This document shows, piece after piece, positions 1 through 7,260 of a stretch of 64,000 nt of DNA (the stretch's first letter is position 1; each line of letters begins with the position of its first letter). The stretch is taken from positions 1-64,000 of the forward strand of contig UQPZ01000006.1 in NCBI GenBank assembly GCA_900543145.1, in the 5' to 3' direction. The position numbers and the translations under genes are program-made. The notes under the pieces were generated by a model. That model saw nothing but the letters and a program-made list of their open reading frames with translations, was not told the DNA's origin and did not search any database. The stretch is from an uncultured Ruminococcus sp. (lineage in GTDB: Bacteria > Bacillota > Clostridia > Oscillospirales > Ruminococcaceae).

Positions 1-55
1 GCGAGCGTACCGCGAATTGCGCCGTCCGCGCCAGGACCGCCGTCCGCGCTAGGAC
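1..55 (-). repeat. Modular intergenic repeat, copy R1 (cut by window edge)
   Basis: These 55 bases recur without a mismatch at 131-185, giving a tandem period of 130 bp. Read on the minus strand the module starts with 18-nt units of the type GTCCTAGCGCGGACGGCG, then CAATTCGCG and a segment rich in CGCTC. The copy runs off the left edge, so its full length is unknown. Confidence 0.9.
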
Positions 56-185
56 ATTATACCCAATATCAATTGCTGTTCTGTAACCGCGGCTCAAAAC
101 TCCCCCGTCTGCATAAACAAAGCGAGCAGGGCGAGCGTACCGCGAATTGCGCCGTCCGCGCCAGGACCGCCGTCCGCGCTAGGAC
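56..185 (-). repeat. Modular intergenic repeat, copy R2, at decarboxylase 3' end
   Basis: A full copy that begins (minus strand) 6 nt after the TAG stop of the decarboxylase gene. Order in the gene's direction: two 18-nt GTCCTAGCGCGGACGG-type units, CAATTCGCG, a CGCTC-rich stretch, then the distal part with CCGCGG near position 89-94. It has no open frame and no uridine tract, so it does not look like a simple terminator. Confidence 0.85.
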
Positions 186-191
186 CTAGGT

Positions 192-1529
192 CTATTTTAC
201 CACATTTACAGTGAAAATGCTATAGTTTTTTAAAATATTTATTATCTCCGGTGTGAAAATTTCGCCGCCTGTTATCAGCGGGATCGAGGGCTGACAGGAA
301 AGAGCCGATCTGGCACAGATCCTGCCGGCGGCTTCATCTGTCGAAAGCTCCTCCGAGTCGGAGAAATATGCCGTACGCAAACTCATAGCGGCCTTGGCAA
401 CGGGGAATACCTGAACGGGAGAGCTTGCAGCAGCTTTGTGTGGAATTTCTGCAAACGCACTTTCAAGCCGCTGAAAATCCTCTTCGCTGTTGAAAGGCGA
501 CGGCATGAATACTATAGACGAAAGGTCGGAGTATTCACATTCAATGCGATAAGCTCTCATAAGCTCGGCAAGCGCCTGTCCGCTGTAGCCGCAGGAGCCG
601 GGGAAAACCGTAAGCTTCATAGGCTCGCCGCCGTTAACTTCCCAGCCCAGTGCGGTAAGCCGCTCCTTGGCAAGTCTTGTACGCTTACAGCATTGCCGTA
701 TCCTTTCAGGAAGAGATCCTCGAAGCTCTTCAAGGCAGCTGTCAAGACTGCCCATTATAAGGTATGACGGACTTGTTGAGGCAAATAATGACATTTCGGA
801 TTTGGCATAACGGGCGAATACTTCGGGAGCGGAGGAGGAAATGTGAAGACAGCTTCCGCCTGTGTATACCGGCAGGGTCTTGTGAGCCGAATCACAGCAC
901 ATATCTGCACCCAGGTCTATAGGGTGAAGCGAGGGCGAGAGGAATTTCAGATACGCTCCGTGAGCATTGTCAGTAAGCAGAGGCACTCCGCAGCGTCTGC
1001 ATACCCTTGAGATACCCTTTATATCAGCCAGGTTTCCAAGATAGTCGGGTGAGGTTATGTAAACTGCGGCGGCTTCAGGCTCTTTTGCAAGCGCTTTCTC
1101 AATATCCTCCGGAGTTACGGGGCAGCCGCATACCGATACCGAAGCGGAGGAGGGGTATACCCATACCGGATCTATGTCCAGAAGTATACAGCCGTTTATA
1201 AAGGCTCGGTGAACATTACGGGGAGCGATTATCTTTATTCTGCCCGAGCGGCGGCGGCAGGTCAGGGCAAGCATAGTCTTTATTGAAAGACTTGAACCCT
1301 CGGTAGAGTAAAGCGTTTTTCCTGTCCCGAAAATTTCAGAAGCGGCGGCTTCGCTGGCGGCAATTATCCCCTCGGCTTCGTAAAGATAATCCGCTCCCTT
1401 TATTTCGGTAATATCCAAAGCTTCAAGCCCGTGAAGAGTTTTTCCTTTGTGTCCGGGCATATGAAATCGCGATATACCGCTTTCGTAATATCTCCGTACA
1501 AAGCTGTTTATCGGAGCTTCAGCTTTCAA
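192..1529 (-). CDS. Orn/Lys/Arg-type PLP-dependent decarboxylase
   Basis: Fold-type I pyridoxal-phosphate amino acid decarboxylase of the Orn/Lys/Arg family (Bacillus SpeA/YaaO-like), expected to make a polyamine or its precursor from lysine, arginine or ornithine. At 445 residues it is slightly short for the family. The N-terminus has the family motif FHMPGHKG, residues around 60-75 carry the GADYLYEAEG region, DNAHGAY is the cofactor-ring segment, and SAHKTLPVYTGG holds the Schiff-base lysine. The start is TTG with AAAGGATGA upstream, overlapping the end of the preceding gene by 11 nt, so it is the last gene of a three-gene leftward operon. The TAG stop is followed after 6 nt by repeat R2. 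The exact substrate cannot be told from sequence. Confidence 0.88.
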   Translation of the reverse strand: MKAEAPINSFVRRYYESGISRFHMPGHKGKTLHGLEALDITEIKGADYLYEAEGIIAASEAAASEIFGTGKTLYSTEGSSLSIKTMLALTCRRRSGRIKIIAPRNVHRAFINGCILLDIDPVWVYPSSASVSVCGCPVTPEDIEKALAKEPEAAAVYITSPDYLGNLADIKGISRVCRRCGVPLLTDNAHGAYLKFLSPSLHPIDLGADMCCDSAHKTLPVYTGGSCLHISSSAPEVFARYAKSEMSLFASTSPSYLIMGSLDSCLEELRGSLPERIRQCCKRTRLAKERLTALGWEVNGGEPMKLTVFPGSCGYSGQALAELMRAYRIECEYSDLSSIVFMPSPFNSEEDFQRLESAFAEIPHKAAASSPVQVFPVAKAAMSLRTAYFSDSEELSTDEAAGRICARSALSCQPSIPLITGGEIFTPEIINILKNYSIFTVNVVK

Positions 1530-1848
1530 GGTCAGTCATCCTTTCGTCTGAGGATCTGACCATTCGTTCCAGCATTTTCAGCCTTACCGCCTTGGAAAGC
1601 TTCTGACGCCCCCTGTTTATCGTTCTGGAAACGGTGGACTTGTTTACTCCGTAAAGATTGGCTATCTGCGGTACGGTCATATTCCTCTTATAATATAACA
1701 TTATATAACGTTTCTGAGTTTTCGTCAAATTGTCGTTTATACAGAGCAACAGCATTTCAGGCATATTTTCAGTCAGTCTGCGTCCGCCGCTGGAACAGTA
1801 AGCGTTTTCGCACAGCTCGGTTTCGGTCAAGGCTATTCTTGTACTCAT
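1519..1848 (-). CDS. Sigma-70 region 4-like small DNA-binding protein
   Basis: A 109-residue protein whose second half is a sigma-region-4/LuxR-like helix-turn-helix: LTKTQKRYIMLYY is followed by MTVPQIANLYGVNKSTVSR and a basic tail (INRGRQKLSKAVR). There is no region 2, so it cannot be a full sigma factor. Proteins of this build are common in Clostridia prophages and as autoregulators. The start at 1848 was preferred over an upstream in-frame ATG because it forms an ATGA overlap with the stop of the preceding gene and has GGGAG just upstream. It may act on the inverted repeat at 2139-2167 in its own leader, which is inference. Confidence 0.75.
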   Translation of the reverse strand: MSTRIALTETELCENAYCSSGGRRLTENMPEMLLLCINDNLTKTQKRYIMLYYKRNMTVPQIANLYGVNKSTVSRTINRGRQKLSKAVRLKMLERMVRSSDERMTDLES

Positions 1849-2093
1849 GAGGCGCTGCTCCCTGTAAGTAAAGCCGCTCTGCTGGGTGAAACGGGCTTCG
1901 GGACAACGTATGAGCGCAGGCGGGCGCAAACTCTTATAAGCTCGGCTCTTTCGGTTTCAAGCAGCTCTATCCTTGCGTTGAGGCTGTTGAGACTGTCGGG
2001 ATCGGGGCGGCTTCGCTTTATATCCTCCAGCCGCTTAATATGAGCCGCAAGCTCGTCGATCGTCTTTCTGTAGCTTTCGTAAAGTTCTTTCAT
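1845..2093 (-). CDS. Small coiled-coil protein, first gene of decarboxylase operon
   Basis: An 82-residue, charged, almost wholly helical protein with heptad-like leucines (ELAAHIKRLEDIKR, LNARIELLETERAEL), predicted to form a coiled coil. Not recognised as a named family. The ATG at 2093 has a clear AAGGAG eight nt upstream; a longer frame to 2150 lacks a ribosome site and would run into the leader inverted repeat. Its stop overlaps the start of the sigma-like gene by 4 nt, so the two are probably translationally coupled and may form a partner pair. It is transcribed from the promoter at 2186-2213. Confidence 0.65.
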   Translation of the reverse strand: MKELYESYRKTIDELAAHIKRLEDIKRSRPDPDSLNSLNARIELLETERAELIRVCARLRSYVVPKPVSPSRAALLTGSSAS

Positions 2094-2138
2094 TCTGTTC
2101 TCCTTTTTTGTTTCGGTTTTGTTGTCTTTTGTTCTCTT

Positions 2139-2167
2139 AACATAGGTCAAGTCTATGAACCTATGTT
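2139..2167. promoter_or_regulatory. Perfect 9-bp inverted repeat, operator or leader hairpin
   Basis: AACATAGGT and ACCTATGTT are exact inverted copies separated by 11 bp that themselves contain a further CTATG. The site lies between the leftward promoter (minus 10 at 2186-2191) and the first gene of the decarboxylase operon, so it is transcribed. It fits either a repressor operator over the initially transcribed region or an RNA stem-loop close to the ribosome-binding site. Confidence 0.6.
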
Positions 2168-2185
2168 CTTATCTTTCTAAGTAAT

Positions 2186-2213
2186 ATAATACCACATATT
2201 TTCAATTTGTCAA
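2186..2213 (-). promoter_or_regulatory. Sigma-A promoter of decarboxylase operon
   Basis: On the minus strand TTGACA (2213-2208) is followed after 16 nt by TATTAT (2191-2186). The start of transcription would be near 2179, leaving a leader of about 85 nt that contains the inverted repeat. Confidence 0.7.
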
Positions 2214-2284
2214 GAGGTAAAAGAAATTTAATAATTTTTGGTGAAAATGAGGGAATTATAATGGACAGTTTGTGCATTTTGCCG

Positions 2285-2313
2285 TTGAAAAATCCGAAAA
2301 GATGTGTTATAAT
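2285..2313 (+). promoter_or_regulatory. Sigma-A promoter for ynzC-like/WYL pair
   Basis: TTGAAA at 2285-2290 and TATAAT at 2308-2313 with a 17-nt spacer. The first gene starts at 2630, so the leader would be about 310 nt. Confidence 0.75.
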
Positions 2314-2319
2314 ATCTTT

Positions 2320-2629
2320 TACCAACACATTTGGGCGAAAATATGTACAGCAGAGGCAAAAAAACGGCGCAGAATAAAGAATAGCCGAGCCTTGATATCA
2401 ACGAGGAATAATATGTAAAGAAAGAAACAGAAAGGCTTCCCTTTGATATACGGAATTAAGCGTACTGTTATCAGAAAAATGTGCTGTAAGGCGTAAGGAG
2501 CTATGCTTTGCGCCGTACCGCAGCTTTATTGTGTAAGAAGCTTCGGCAGGGGCTGAGAGATTCAGTCCTCAATAACATCAGAAAGAGGGTATGTCCGAAG
2601 AGGGCATAGCCGTAAGGGTGTAAAAATTT
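2320..2629 (+). ncRNA. Long structured 5' leader, no known riboswitch recognised
   Basis: About 310 nt between promoter and first start codon, without a credible open frame. Visible hairpins include GGCG/GCGCC arms around 2489-2516 and GGGGCTGA paired with TCAGTCCTC around 2552-2573, followed by a purine-rich stretch near the start codon. I compared it by eye with TPP, SAM, THF, ZTP and guanidine riboswitch cores and see no match. It could be a cis-acting RNA or an unstructured spacer. Confidence 0.3.
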
Positions 2630-2848
2630 ATGGAGAAAAAAAAGCTTGACAGATTGTCGGAGCTGACAGCAATTTCACGTACGCGTGAGCTTACCGCTGA
2701 GGAAAAGACCGAAAGGCAGACCCTCAGGGACGAGTACAGAGCGGCGGTTACGGGAAATTTAAGGCGTCAGCTTGAAAGTATGACGATCATTGAGCCTGAC
2801 GGTTCAAAAATCAAAGCTTCGGATCTGAAACGCAGCGGGGAGGAATAA
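2630..2848 (+). CDS. DUF896 (YnzC family) small cytosolic protein
   Basis: A 72-residue protein matching the DUF896/YnzC family along its whole length: N-terminal KKLDRLSELTAISR helix, the conserved LTAEEKTERQTLRDEY segment, and the C-terminal I-E-P-D-G motif. Family members are small two-helix proteins in Firmicutes with SOS- or ribosome-linked context in some species; the biochemical role is not established. The ribosome site is weak (AAGGGTG, about 10 nt upstream). It is directly followed, 3 nt later, by the WYL regulator. Confidence 0.88.
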   Translation: MEKKKLDRLSELTAISRTRELTAEEKTERQTLRDEYRAAVTGNLRRQLESMTIIEPDGSKIKASDLKRSGEE

Positions 2849-2851
2849 GCA

Positions 2852-3841
2852 TTGGCAGGAGTATCCAGACAAAAACAAAAGTTACTGAGAATGGAATTGC
2901 TTTTCAGGAACAAGACAGATGAAAATCACCCTCTTACGGGTAATCAGCTGATAGAAATGCTGTCGGCTGACGGTATCAAGGCTGAGCGCAAGACTATATA
3001 CGACGATATAGCAACGCTCTGCGACAGCGGTCTTAATATCGAAACTACCAAAAAGGGTCATTCAAACGCCTATTATCTCGGCGAAAGGCTGTTTCAGGAC
3101 GAAGAGCTGTTTGTACTTGCGGACGCTGTAGCGTCGTCAAAGTTTCTAACTATCAAGAAGTCTAACGAGCTTATAAAAAAGCTTCAGACTCTTACCAGCG
3201 AGTACAAGGCGGGAGAATTAAGGCGCTCCATCTACGTTGACAACCGTACAAAGGCCTTTAACGAGTCTATCTACTACAATATCAATACTATCCAGAATGG
3301 TATTTTCTGTGACCGTCAGATAAGCTTTAAGTATTTTGAATTTAATTTTGAAAAGAAAAAGCAGCTGAAGCACGGCGGAGAAACCTATACCGTATCGCCT
3401 TTCCAGCTTATATGGGAAAACGATAATTACTACTTAGCCTGTTATTGCAGCAAGCACGAAAAGATATGCCGCTACAGAGTTGACAGAATGACTATGGTTG
3501 AGCTGACCGATACGAAGCGCAGGGAGCTTAGTGAGTCGGAGGAGAAGGAGCTTAAAAATCAGAAGTCACTTTACTCAATGTACGGAGGAAGAGAAGAAAC
3601 GCTGAGGATAAGATTTGACAATTCCCTTATGAACGTAGTAGTAGACCGTTTCGGCGAAAGGGTAATATGTCATCCCGATTCGGAGAACAGCTTTTTTATA
3701 AATACCGAGGTTCAGCTTGCGCCTACTTTCTGGGGCTGGCTTTTCCAATTCGGAAGCAAGGCGAAGATATTAGCTCCGGATTATGTTGCGGATATTGCCA
3801 GAGAAAAGCTGGGCGAGCTTATGAAAGCCTACAGCGAATAA
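2852..3841 (+). CDS. WYL-domain transcriptional regulator
   Basis: A 329-residue DNA-binding protein with an N-terminal DeoR/HTH_11-type winged helix (about residues 5-65: LFRNKTDENHPLTGNQLIEM, then RKTIYDDIATLCDSG) and a WYL-type ligand-binding middle part (about 140-225: SPFQLIWENDNYYLACYC, ending CRYRVDRM). The C-terminal part matches the usual WCX extension. WYL proteins sense nucleotides or nucleic-acid fragments and often control phage defence or DNA-damage genes. The start is TTG, placed 3 nt after the ynzC-like stop, so the pair is co-transcribed. No defence gene lies next to it. Confidence 0.85.
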   Translation: MAGVSRQKQKLLRMELLFRNKTDENHPLTGNQLIEMLSADGIKAERKTIYDDIATLCDSGLNIETTKKGHSNAYYLGERLFQDEELFVLADAVASSKFLTIKKSNELIKKLQTLTSEYKAGELRRSIYVDNRTKAFNESIYYNINTIQNGIFCDRQISFKYFEFNFEKKKQLKHGGETYTVSPFQLIWENDNYYLACYCSKHEKICRYRVDRMTMVELTDTKRRELSESEEKELKNQKSLYSMYGGREETLRIRFDNSLMNVVVDRFGERVICHPDSENSFFINTEVQLAPTFWGWLFQFGSKAKILAPDYVADIAREKLGELMKAYSE

Positions 3842-3854
3842 TATAGAATATACT

Positions 3855-3878
3855 GCCCCATGATAAAAAGCATGGGGC
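3855..3878 (+). terminator. Hairpin after WYL gene
   Basis: GCCCCATG and CATGGGGC form an 8-bp perfect stem with an 8-nt loop, followed by a weak T-containing tail. Probably the end of the ynzC-like/WYL transcript, or a processing hairpin before the small gene at 3923. Confidence 0.6.
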
Positions 3879-3922
3879 TGCTCTTACTGTCTAATGAACG
3901 AAGAATGAAAGGAAACCGGAAA

Positions 3923-4000
3923 ATGCTTTTGATCGAAATTTCTATATTTGTTCTGACAGCGCTGAATTTTGCAGTAATGTTCAGAAGCAGGAAAAAATAA
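3923..4000 (+). CDS. Putative 25-residue single-span membrane microprotein
   Basis: A short frame with ATG preceded by AAAGGAAA about 9 nt upstream. The product is a hydrophobic helix (LLIEISIFVLTALNFAVMF) ending in the basic RSRKK, the usual layout of a single-pass small membrane protein with a cytosolic positive tail. It lies between the hairpin at 3855-3878 and the terminator at 4036-4100. No homologue is recognised. The composition and ribosome site argue for translation, but 25 codons is short enough for chance. Confidence 0.4.
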   Translation: MLLIEISIFVLTALNFAVMFRSRKK

Positions 4001-4035
4001 GCGGTCTTGATATCCGCAAATCAGCAAAAATAAGA

Positions 4036-4100
4036 AACAGGCAAAATCAAGCCGGCCCTGTATTATCGCAGGGTCAGCTGTTTTTGCCTGTTGTTTTTTA
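4036..4100. terminator. Long bidirectional terminator
   Basis: AACAGGCAAAA pairs with TTTTTGCCTGTT, and inside it GCCCTG pairs with CAGGGT. The stem is followed by a T-run at 4093-4100 on the plus strand and by A-residues on the left that give U's in the opposite direction. It separates the rightward unit from the converging lipoprotein gene. Confidence 0.75.
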
Positions 4101-4121
4101 TTCGGATCTCAATAATTTATT

Positions 4122-4706
4122 TTACTGTTTTGCCTTTTTAATTATTTCGGTTATGCGGTCGATATAATCTTGGGGAAGCTCGTAGGAATTATAGTTTACG
4201 GAGAAGTTTTCCTGGTGCTTATATTTCTTATCAGTATACTGAGCCAGATCAAGGCGAGTCGTTGTAACAAAGTACATTTTCTCATAATTATCGCCGTCGG
4301 TCTTAATTATAAAGCCCTCGGTTCCGCCTACTTCGGGATAATCCCCCTCTTCAAGCCTGTGATCTTCACAGATGGACATTACTTCGCTTAGCCAGGTATC
4401 TATCTCGGCTATAGTTTCTCTGCCTGTAATATCCCAGCTGTTGTCGTAGCTTTCGGTTATGGTGTAGGTTTTTTCATCTGCCTGAGATGATATGCCGGAA
4501 TCATCCGACTGTGACGACGTATCGGTAACTGATTGTTTGGAGGAGGGATCGGTATCGGATATATCCCATGAGGAAGCTTTCGTAACTGAAGCATTGGCAG
4601 ACAGGGCGTCACTGTTATTCGATCCTGAGGTTTCAACTGAGCCGCAGGAAGAAACCATAATTGCAGCAGCTGCGGCTAGGAATACGGAAAATATCTGTTT
4701 TTTCAT
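4122..4706 (-). CDS. Secreted lipoprotein of unknown function
   Basis: A 194-residue protein with a type II signal peptide: KKQ, a hydrophobic stretch FSVFLAAAAAIMV, then the lipobox VSSC with the lipidated cysteine at residue 21. Residues 25-80 are a low-complexity Ser/Asp/Thr linker, typical of a flexible tether. The folded part is about 100 residues (from SYDNSWDI to the end), probably one small alpha/beta domain; the family is not recognised. The ribosome site GGAGTGAAAG is 5 nt upstream. Transcribed alone from the promoter at 4766-4794. Confidence 0.7.
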   Translation of the reverse strand: MKKQIFSVFLAAAAAIMVSSCGSVETSGSNNSDALSANASVTKASSWDISDTDPSSKQSVTDTSSQSDDSGISSQADEKTYTITESYDNSWDITGRETIAEIDTWLSEVMSICEDHRLEEGDYPEVGGTEGFIIKTDGDNYEKMYFVTTTRLDLAQYTDKKYKHQENFSVNYNSYELPQDYIDRITEIIKKAKQ

Positions 4707-4765
4707 ATGCTTTCACTCCGTTGTTAAATATTTGAAATTAATTGATTTAAAACCTGTTCGTCTAT

Positions 4766-4794
4766 ATTATACAACATTTTCCGACAGCGGTCAA
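4766..4794 (-). promoter_or_regulatory. Sigma-A promoter of lipoprotein gene
   Basis: Minus strand TTGACC (4794-4789), 17-nt spacer, TATAAT (4771-4766). Confidence 0.75.
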
Positions 4795-4840
4795 TATACA
4801 TCTAATACAAAATTTACCTTACATATATGTGATATAAACC

Positions 4841-4867
4841 AAAAAAAGGCTATGCTTTAGCACAGCC
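4841..4867 (-). terminator. Rho-independent terminator of xylA
   Basis: On the minus strand GGCTGTGC and GCATAGCC form a stem around a TAAA loop (4867-4848), followed by seven U's (4847-4841). Placed 17 nt after the xylA stop. Confidence 0.85.
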
Positions 4868-4883
4868 GTTTGAAATATTAAAA

Positions 4884-6209
4884 TCAGAGATTAAACATAA
4901 TATTGTTGAGAATGCTTTCAAGCATTTCCTGTCTGCCGCTGGAAAGGCTGTCGGTAACCTCGCCCTTTTCAAGCGCATACTTCTCAAGATCCTCCATTGT
5001 AACCTTGCCGGCAATAATATCTGCGCCGATTCCGGTCTTCCATGAAGCGTATCTGTCCTCTACAAACTTGTCGATCCTGCCGTCGTTGATCATCTTATCG
5101 GCAATTCTAAGACCAAGAGCAAAGGTATCCATACCGGCAATATAGCTGTAGAAAATATCCTCCATAGTATATGAGCCGCGTCTTGCCTTTGAGTCGAAGT
5201 TCAGACCGCCGTTTGTAAAGCCGCCTGCCTTGAGTACCTCGTACATACAAAGAGCAGCGTCGTAAACGTTTGTCGGGAACTGGTCAGTATCCCAGCCGAG
5301 GAGCATATCGCCCTGGTTAGCGTCGATAGAGCCGAATACGCCGTTATCTCTTGCAACTCTCAACTCATGCTGGAAGGTGTGCTGAGCAAGCGTTGCGTGG
5401 TTAGCTTCGATATTCATTTTAAAATCCTTGTCAAGACCGTATTTTCTCAGGAAACCGAGAACGGTAGCGGTATCGAAATCATACTGGTGCTTTGTAGGCT
5501 CCTTCGGCTTCGGCTCAATATAGAAATCGCCTGTATAGCCCTTTGAGCGCGCATAGTCAACAGTCATTCTCATAAGTCTTGCCATATTGTCCTGCTCAAG
5601 AGCCATATTTGTGTTCAGGAGAGTTTCATAGCCTTCTCTTCCGCCCCAGAAAACGTAGCCCTTTCCGCCCAGCTTTATGGTTGAATCAACAGCCTTCTTG
5701 ATCTGAGCAGCGGCATACGCAAAAACGTCGGCAGAAGGAGATGTGCCTGCACCGTGCATGAATCTGGGATGATCGAAGCACTTAGCGGTACCCCAGAGAA
5801 GCTTCTTTGAAGGGTCGGCAGCCATCTTTTCAGCTACATAGTCAACGACTTCGTCAAACTTAGCGTTTGTTGTAGCAAGGTCGCCGTACTCAGGTGAAAG
5901 ATCACGGTCGTGATAGCAGAAATACTCGATGGAAAGCTTGTCCATGATCTCAAAAGCAGCGTCAACCTTTGCCTTTGCTCTCGCTTCGGGAGAAGCCTCG
6001 CCCCACGTCTTGTCAGTTGTGCCGCAGCCGAACATATCAGTTCCGTCGCCGCCCATTGTGTGCCACCATGAAAGCGCAAATTTAAGCTGCTCCTTCATAG
6101 TTTTTCCGCCGATCACTTCGTCCGGATCATAATATTTGAACGCCATCGGATTCTCCGACTTTGGTCCTTCATACTTGATCTTTGGAATATCCTTAAAAAA
6201 TTCAGCCAT
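4884..6209 (-). CDS. xylA: Xylose isomerase
   Basis: Class II xylose isomerase, 441 residues, converting D-xylose to D-xylulose in the cytosol before phosphorylation. The barrel signatures are intact: CYHDRDLSPEYGDL with catalytic H100 and D103, the metal-ligand segment EPKPKEPTKHQYDFD, and NIEANHATLAQHTFQHEL. The insert at the N-terminus (FKDIPKIKYEGPKSENPMAF) is typical of the class II enzymes of Clostridia and Bacteroides. No xylulokinase or transporter gene is adjacent, so it is a single-gene unit. A promoter with a palindromic operator lies upstream, consistent with repression without xylose or under catabolite control. Confidence 0.97.
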   Translation of the reverse strand: MAEFFKDIPKIKYEGPKSENPMAFKYYDPDEVIGGKTMKEQLKFALSWWHTMGGDGTDMFGCGTTDKTWGEASPEARAKAKVDAAFEIMDKLSIEYFCYHDRDLSPEYGDLATTNAKFDEVVDYVAEKMAADPSKKLLWGTAKCFDHPRFMHGAGTSPSADVFAYAAAQIKKAVDSTIKLGGKGYVFWGGREGYETLLNTNMALEQDNMARLMRMTVDYARSKGYTGDFYIEPKPKEPTKHQYDFDTATVLGFLRKYGLDKDFKMNIEANHATLAQHTFQHELRVARDNGVFGSIDANQGDMLLGWDTDQFPTNVYDAALCMYEVLKAGGFTNGGLNFDSKARRGSYTMEDIFYSYIAGMDTFALGLRIADKMINDGRIDKFVEDRYASWKTGIGADIIAGKVTMEDLEKYALEKGEVTDSLSSGRQEMLESILNNIMFNL

Positions 6210-6258
6210 AAAATTATACCTCCGATAAAAATTCTTTTTATATGTATTACTCGTTGGA

Positions 6259-6271
6259 GTAAAACGTTTAC
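6259..6271. promoter_or_regulatory. Palindromic operator in xylA control region
   Basis: GTAAA-ACG-TTTAC, a 13-bp near-palindrome at the expected transcription start of xylA, just downstream of its minus 10. The shape is that of LacI/GalR- or CcpA-type sites. It deviates from the CcpA consensus at the outer bases, so a dedicated sugar repressor is also possible; none is encoded nearby. Confidence 0.5.
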
Positions 6272-6277
6272 AGTATA

Positions 6278-6307
6278 ATGATACACCAAACGCCCCTGCT
6301 TTGTCAA
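6278..6307 (-). promoter_or_regulatory. Sigma-A promoter of xylA
   Basis: Minus strand TTGACA (6307-6302), 18-nt spacer, TATCAT (6283-6278). Confidence 0.7.
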
Positions 6308-6511
6308 TAACTTTTTCGTAAATAATGCATAATATTTTTAGCGTATATAATTATTTTCAGCAGCTTCTCCCTGACGAAGGAATATACATATCCTGCCGCA
6401 ATTTAAATCTGGGTTTAGTAAATGCGTGTCTGGAATATTGTCAGCCGATCTCTTATCCCGTCGGATATCCGATCGGCAAAACTGATTCCCGTATATCGGC
6501 AGCATCTGTAC

Positions 6512-6540
6512 TTGTCAAATGTTAAAATACATGGTATAAT
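6512..6540 (+). promoter_or_regulatory. Sigma-A promoter of rnhA
   Basis: TTGTCA at 6512-6517, 17-nt spacer, TATAAT at 6535-6540, about 35 nt before the start codon. The rest of 6308-6511 holds no supported gene. Confidence 0.75.
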
Positions 6541-6580
6541 TAATAGCGATTCATGCACAATAGGAAAGGAAGAGATCGTA

Positions 6581-7021
6581 ATGAAAAGGGTTGAGATTTT
6601 TACCGACGGAGCCTGCTCGGGAAATCCTGGGCCTGGAGGCTACGGGGTTATTCTCAGATACAACGGAACGGTAAAGGAGCTTTCCGGAGGGGAACGTGAA
6701 ACTACAAATAACCGTATGGAGCTTACCGCTGTAATTACCGGTCTTTCCGCATTGAAAGAGCCGTGCGAGGTCGAGCTTTACAGTGATTCAAAGTATATTA
6801 TCGACGCTGTTACAAAGGGCTGGGCAAAAAAATGGCAGTCTAACGGCTGGATAAAGGGGGATAAGAAAAAGGCTCTTAATTCGGATCTCTGGGAAAGGCT
6901 TCTGGCTCTGCTCGATAAGCACAGAGTTACGTTCATATGGGTCAAGGGTCATGCCGGACATTCTGAAAACGAACGCTGCGATAGGCTTGCGGTAGAAGCG
7001 GCTCAGTCAATGAAGAAATAA
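6581..7021 (+). CDS. rnhA: Ribonuclease HI
   Basis: Type 1 RNase H of 146 residues, cutting the RNA strand of RNA-DNA hybrids. The four acidic metal ligands are present: D9 (EIFTDGACSGNPGPGG), E47 (NNRMEL), D69 (YSDSKY) and D134 (ENERCDRLA), with the flexible-loop histidine in KGHAGH. The basic handle (WAKKWQSNGWIKG) is present, as in the E. coli enzyme. The open frame extends 53 codons upstream, but the ATG at 6581 has AAGGAAGAG at a proper distance and aligns with the family start. Transcribed alone from the promoter at 6512-6540. Confidence 0.96.
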   Translation: MKRVEIFTDGACSGNPGPGGYGVILRYNGTVKELSGGERETTNNRMELTAVITGLSALKEPCEVELYSDSKYIIDAVTKGWAKKWQSNGWIKGDKKKALNSDLWERLLALLDKHRVTFIWVKGHAGHSENERCDRLAVEAAQSMKK

Positions 7022-7134
7022 TTCATATTGAACTGATATGAATAAGAGATTAGATATTTTTCGGGATTTAAGAGCTATTTTGCTTTTAATTCCTATTATT
7101 CATAGAGAAAATAGTTAATTTTTCTTTAAAAGTA

Positions 7135-7163
7135 TTGCAAAATTCCGTTGTATAAGATATAAT
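7135..7163 (+). promoter_or_regulatory. Sigma-A promoter of iron-sulfur operon
   Basis: TTGCAA at 7135-7140, 17-nt spacer, TATAAT at 7158-7163. An AGGAGG lies at 7221-7226, but it precedes an out-of-frame ATG at 7229 rather than the gene start at 7261. Confidence 0.75.
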
Positions 7164-7260
7164 TACCGTAAAAGCAGATATTATGCCGTTTATGCTCAGC
7201 GGCAGAAAAGTGCTTTTGGAAGGAGGATATGTCCGGCATTCAGCCTGACATTATTATAAA

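Noticed and set aside
1..190. The 55-bp exact repeat as a CRISPR or attachment-site pair
   Set aside because: The same modules recur at seven further places in different arrangements, with no spacer logic and no integrase; it is a dispersed repeat.
438..767. 109-codon plus-strand frame inside the decarboxylase gene
   Set aside because: Shadow of a well-supported gene; no ribosome site and no recognisable protein.
2540..2629. Leader before the ynzC-like gene as a TPP or THF riboswitch
   Set aside because: CTGAGA occurs by chance; the other conserved core segments of these classes are missing.
6422..6580. N-terminal extension of RNase HI
   Set aside because: It crosses the promoter at 6512-6540 and lies upstream of the ribosome site of the family-conserved start.
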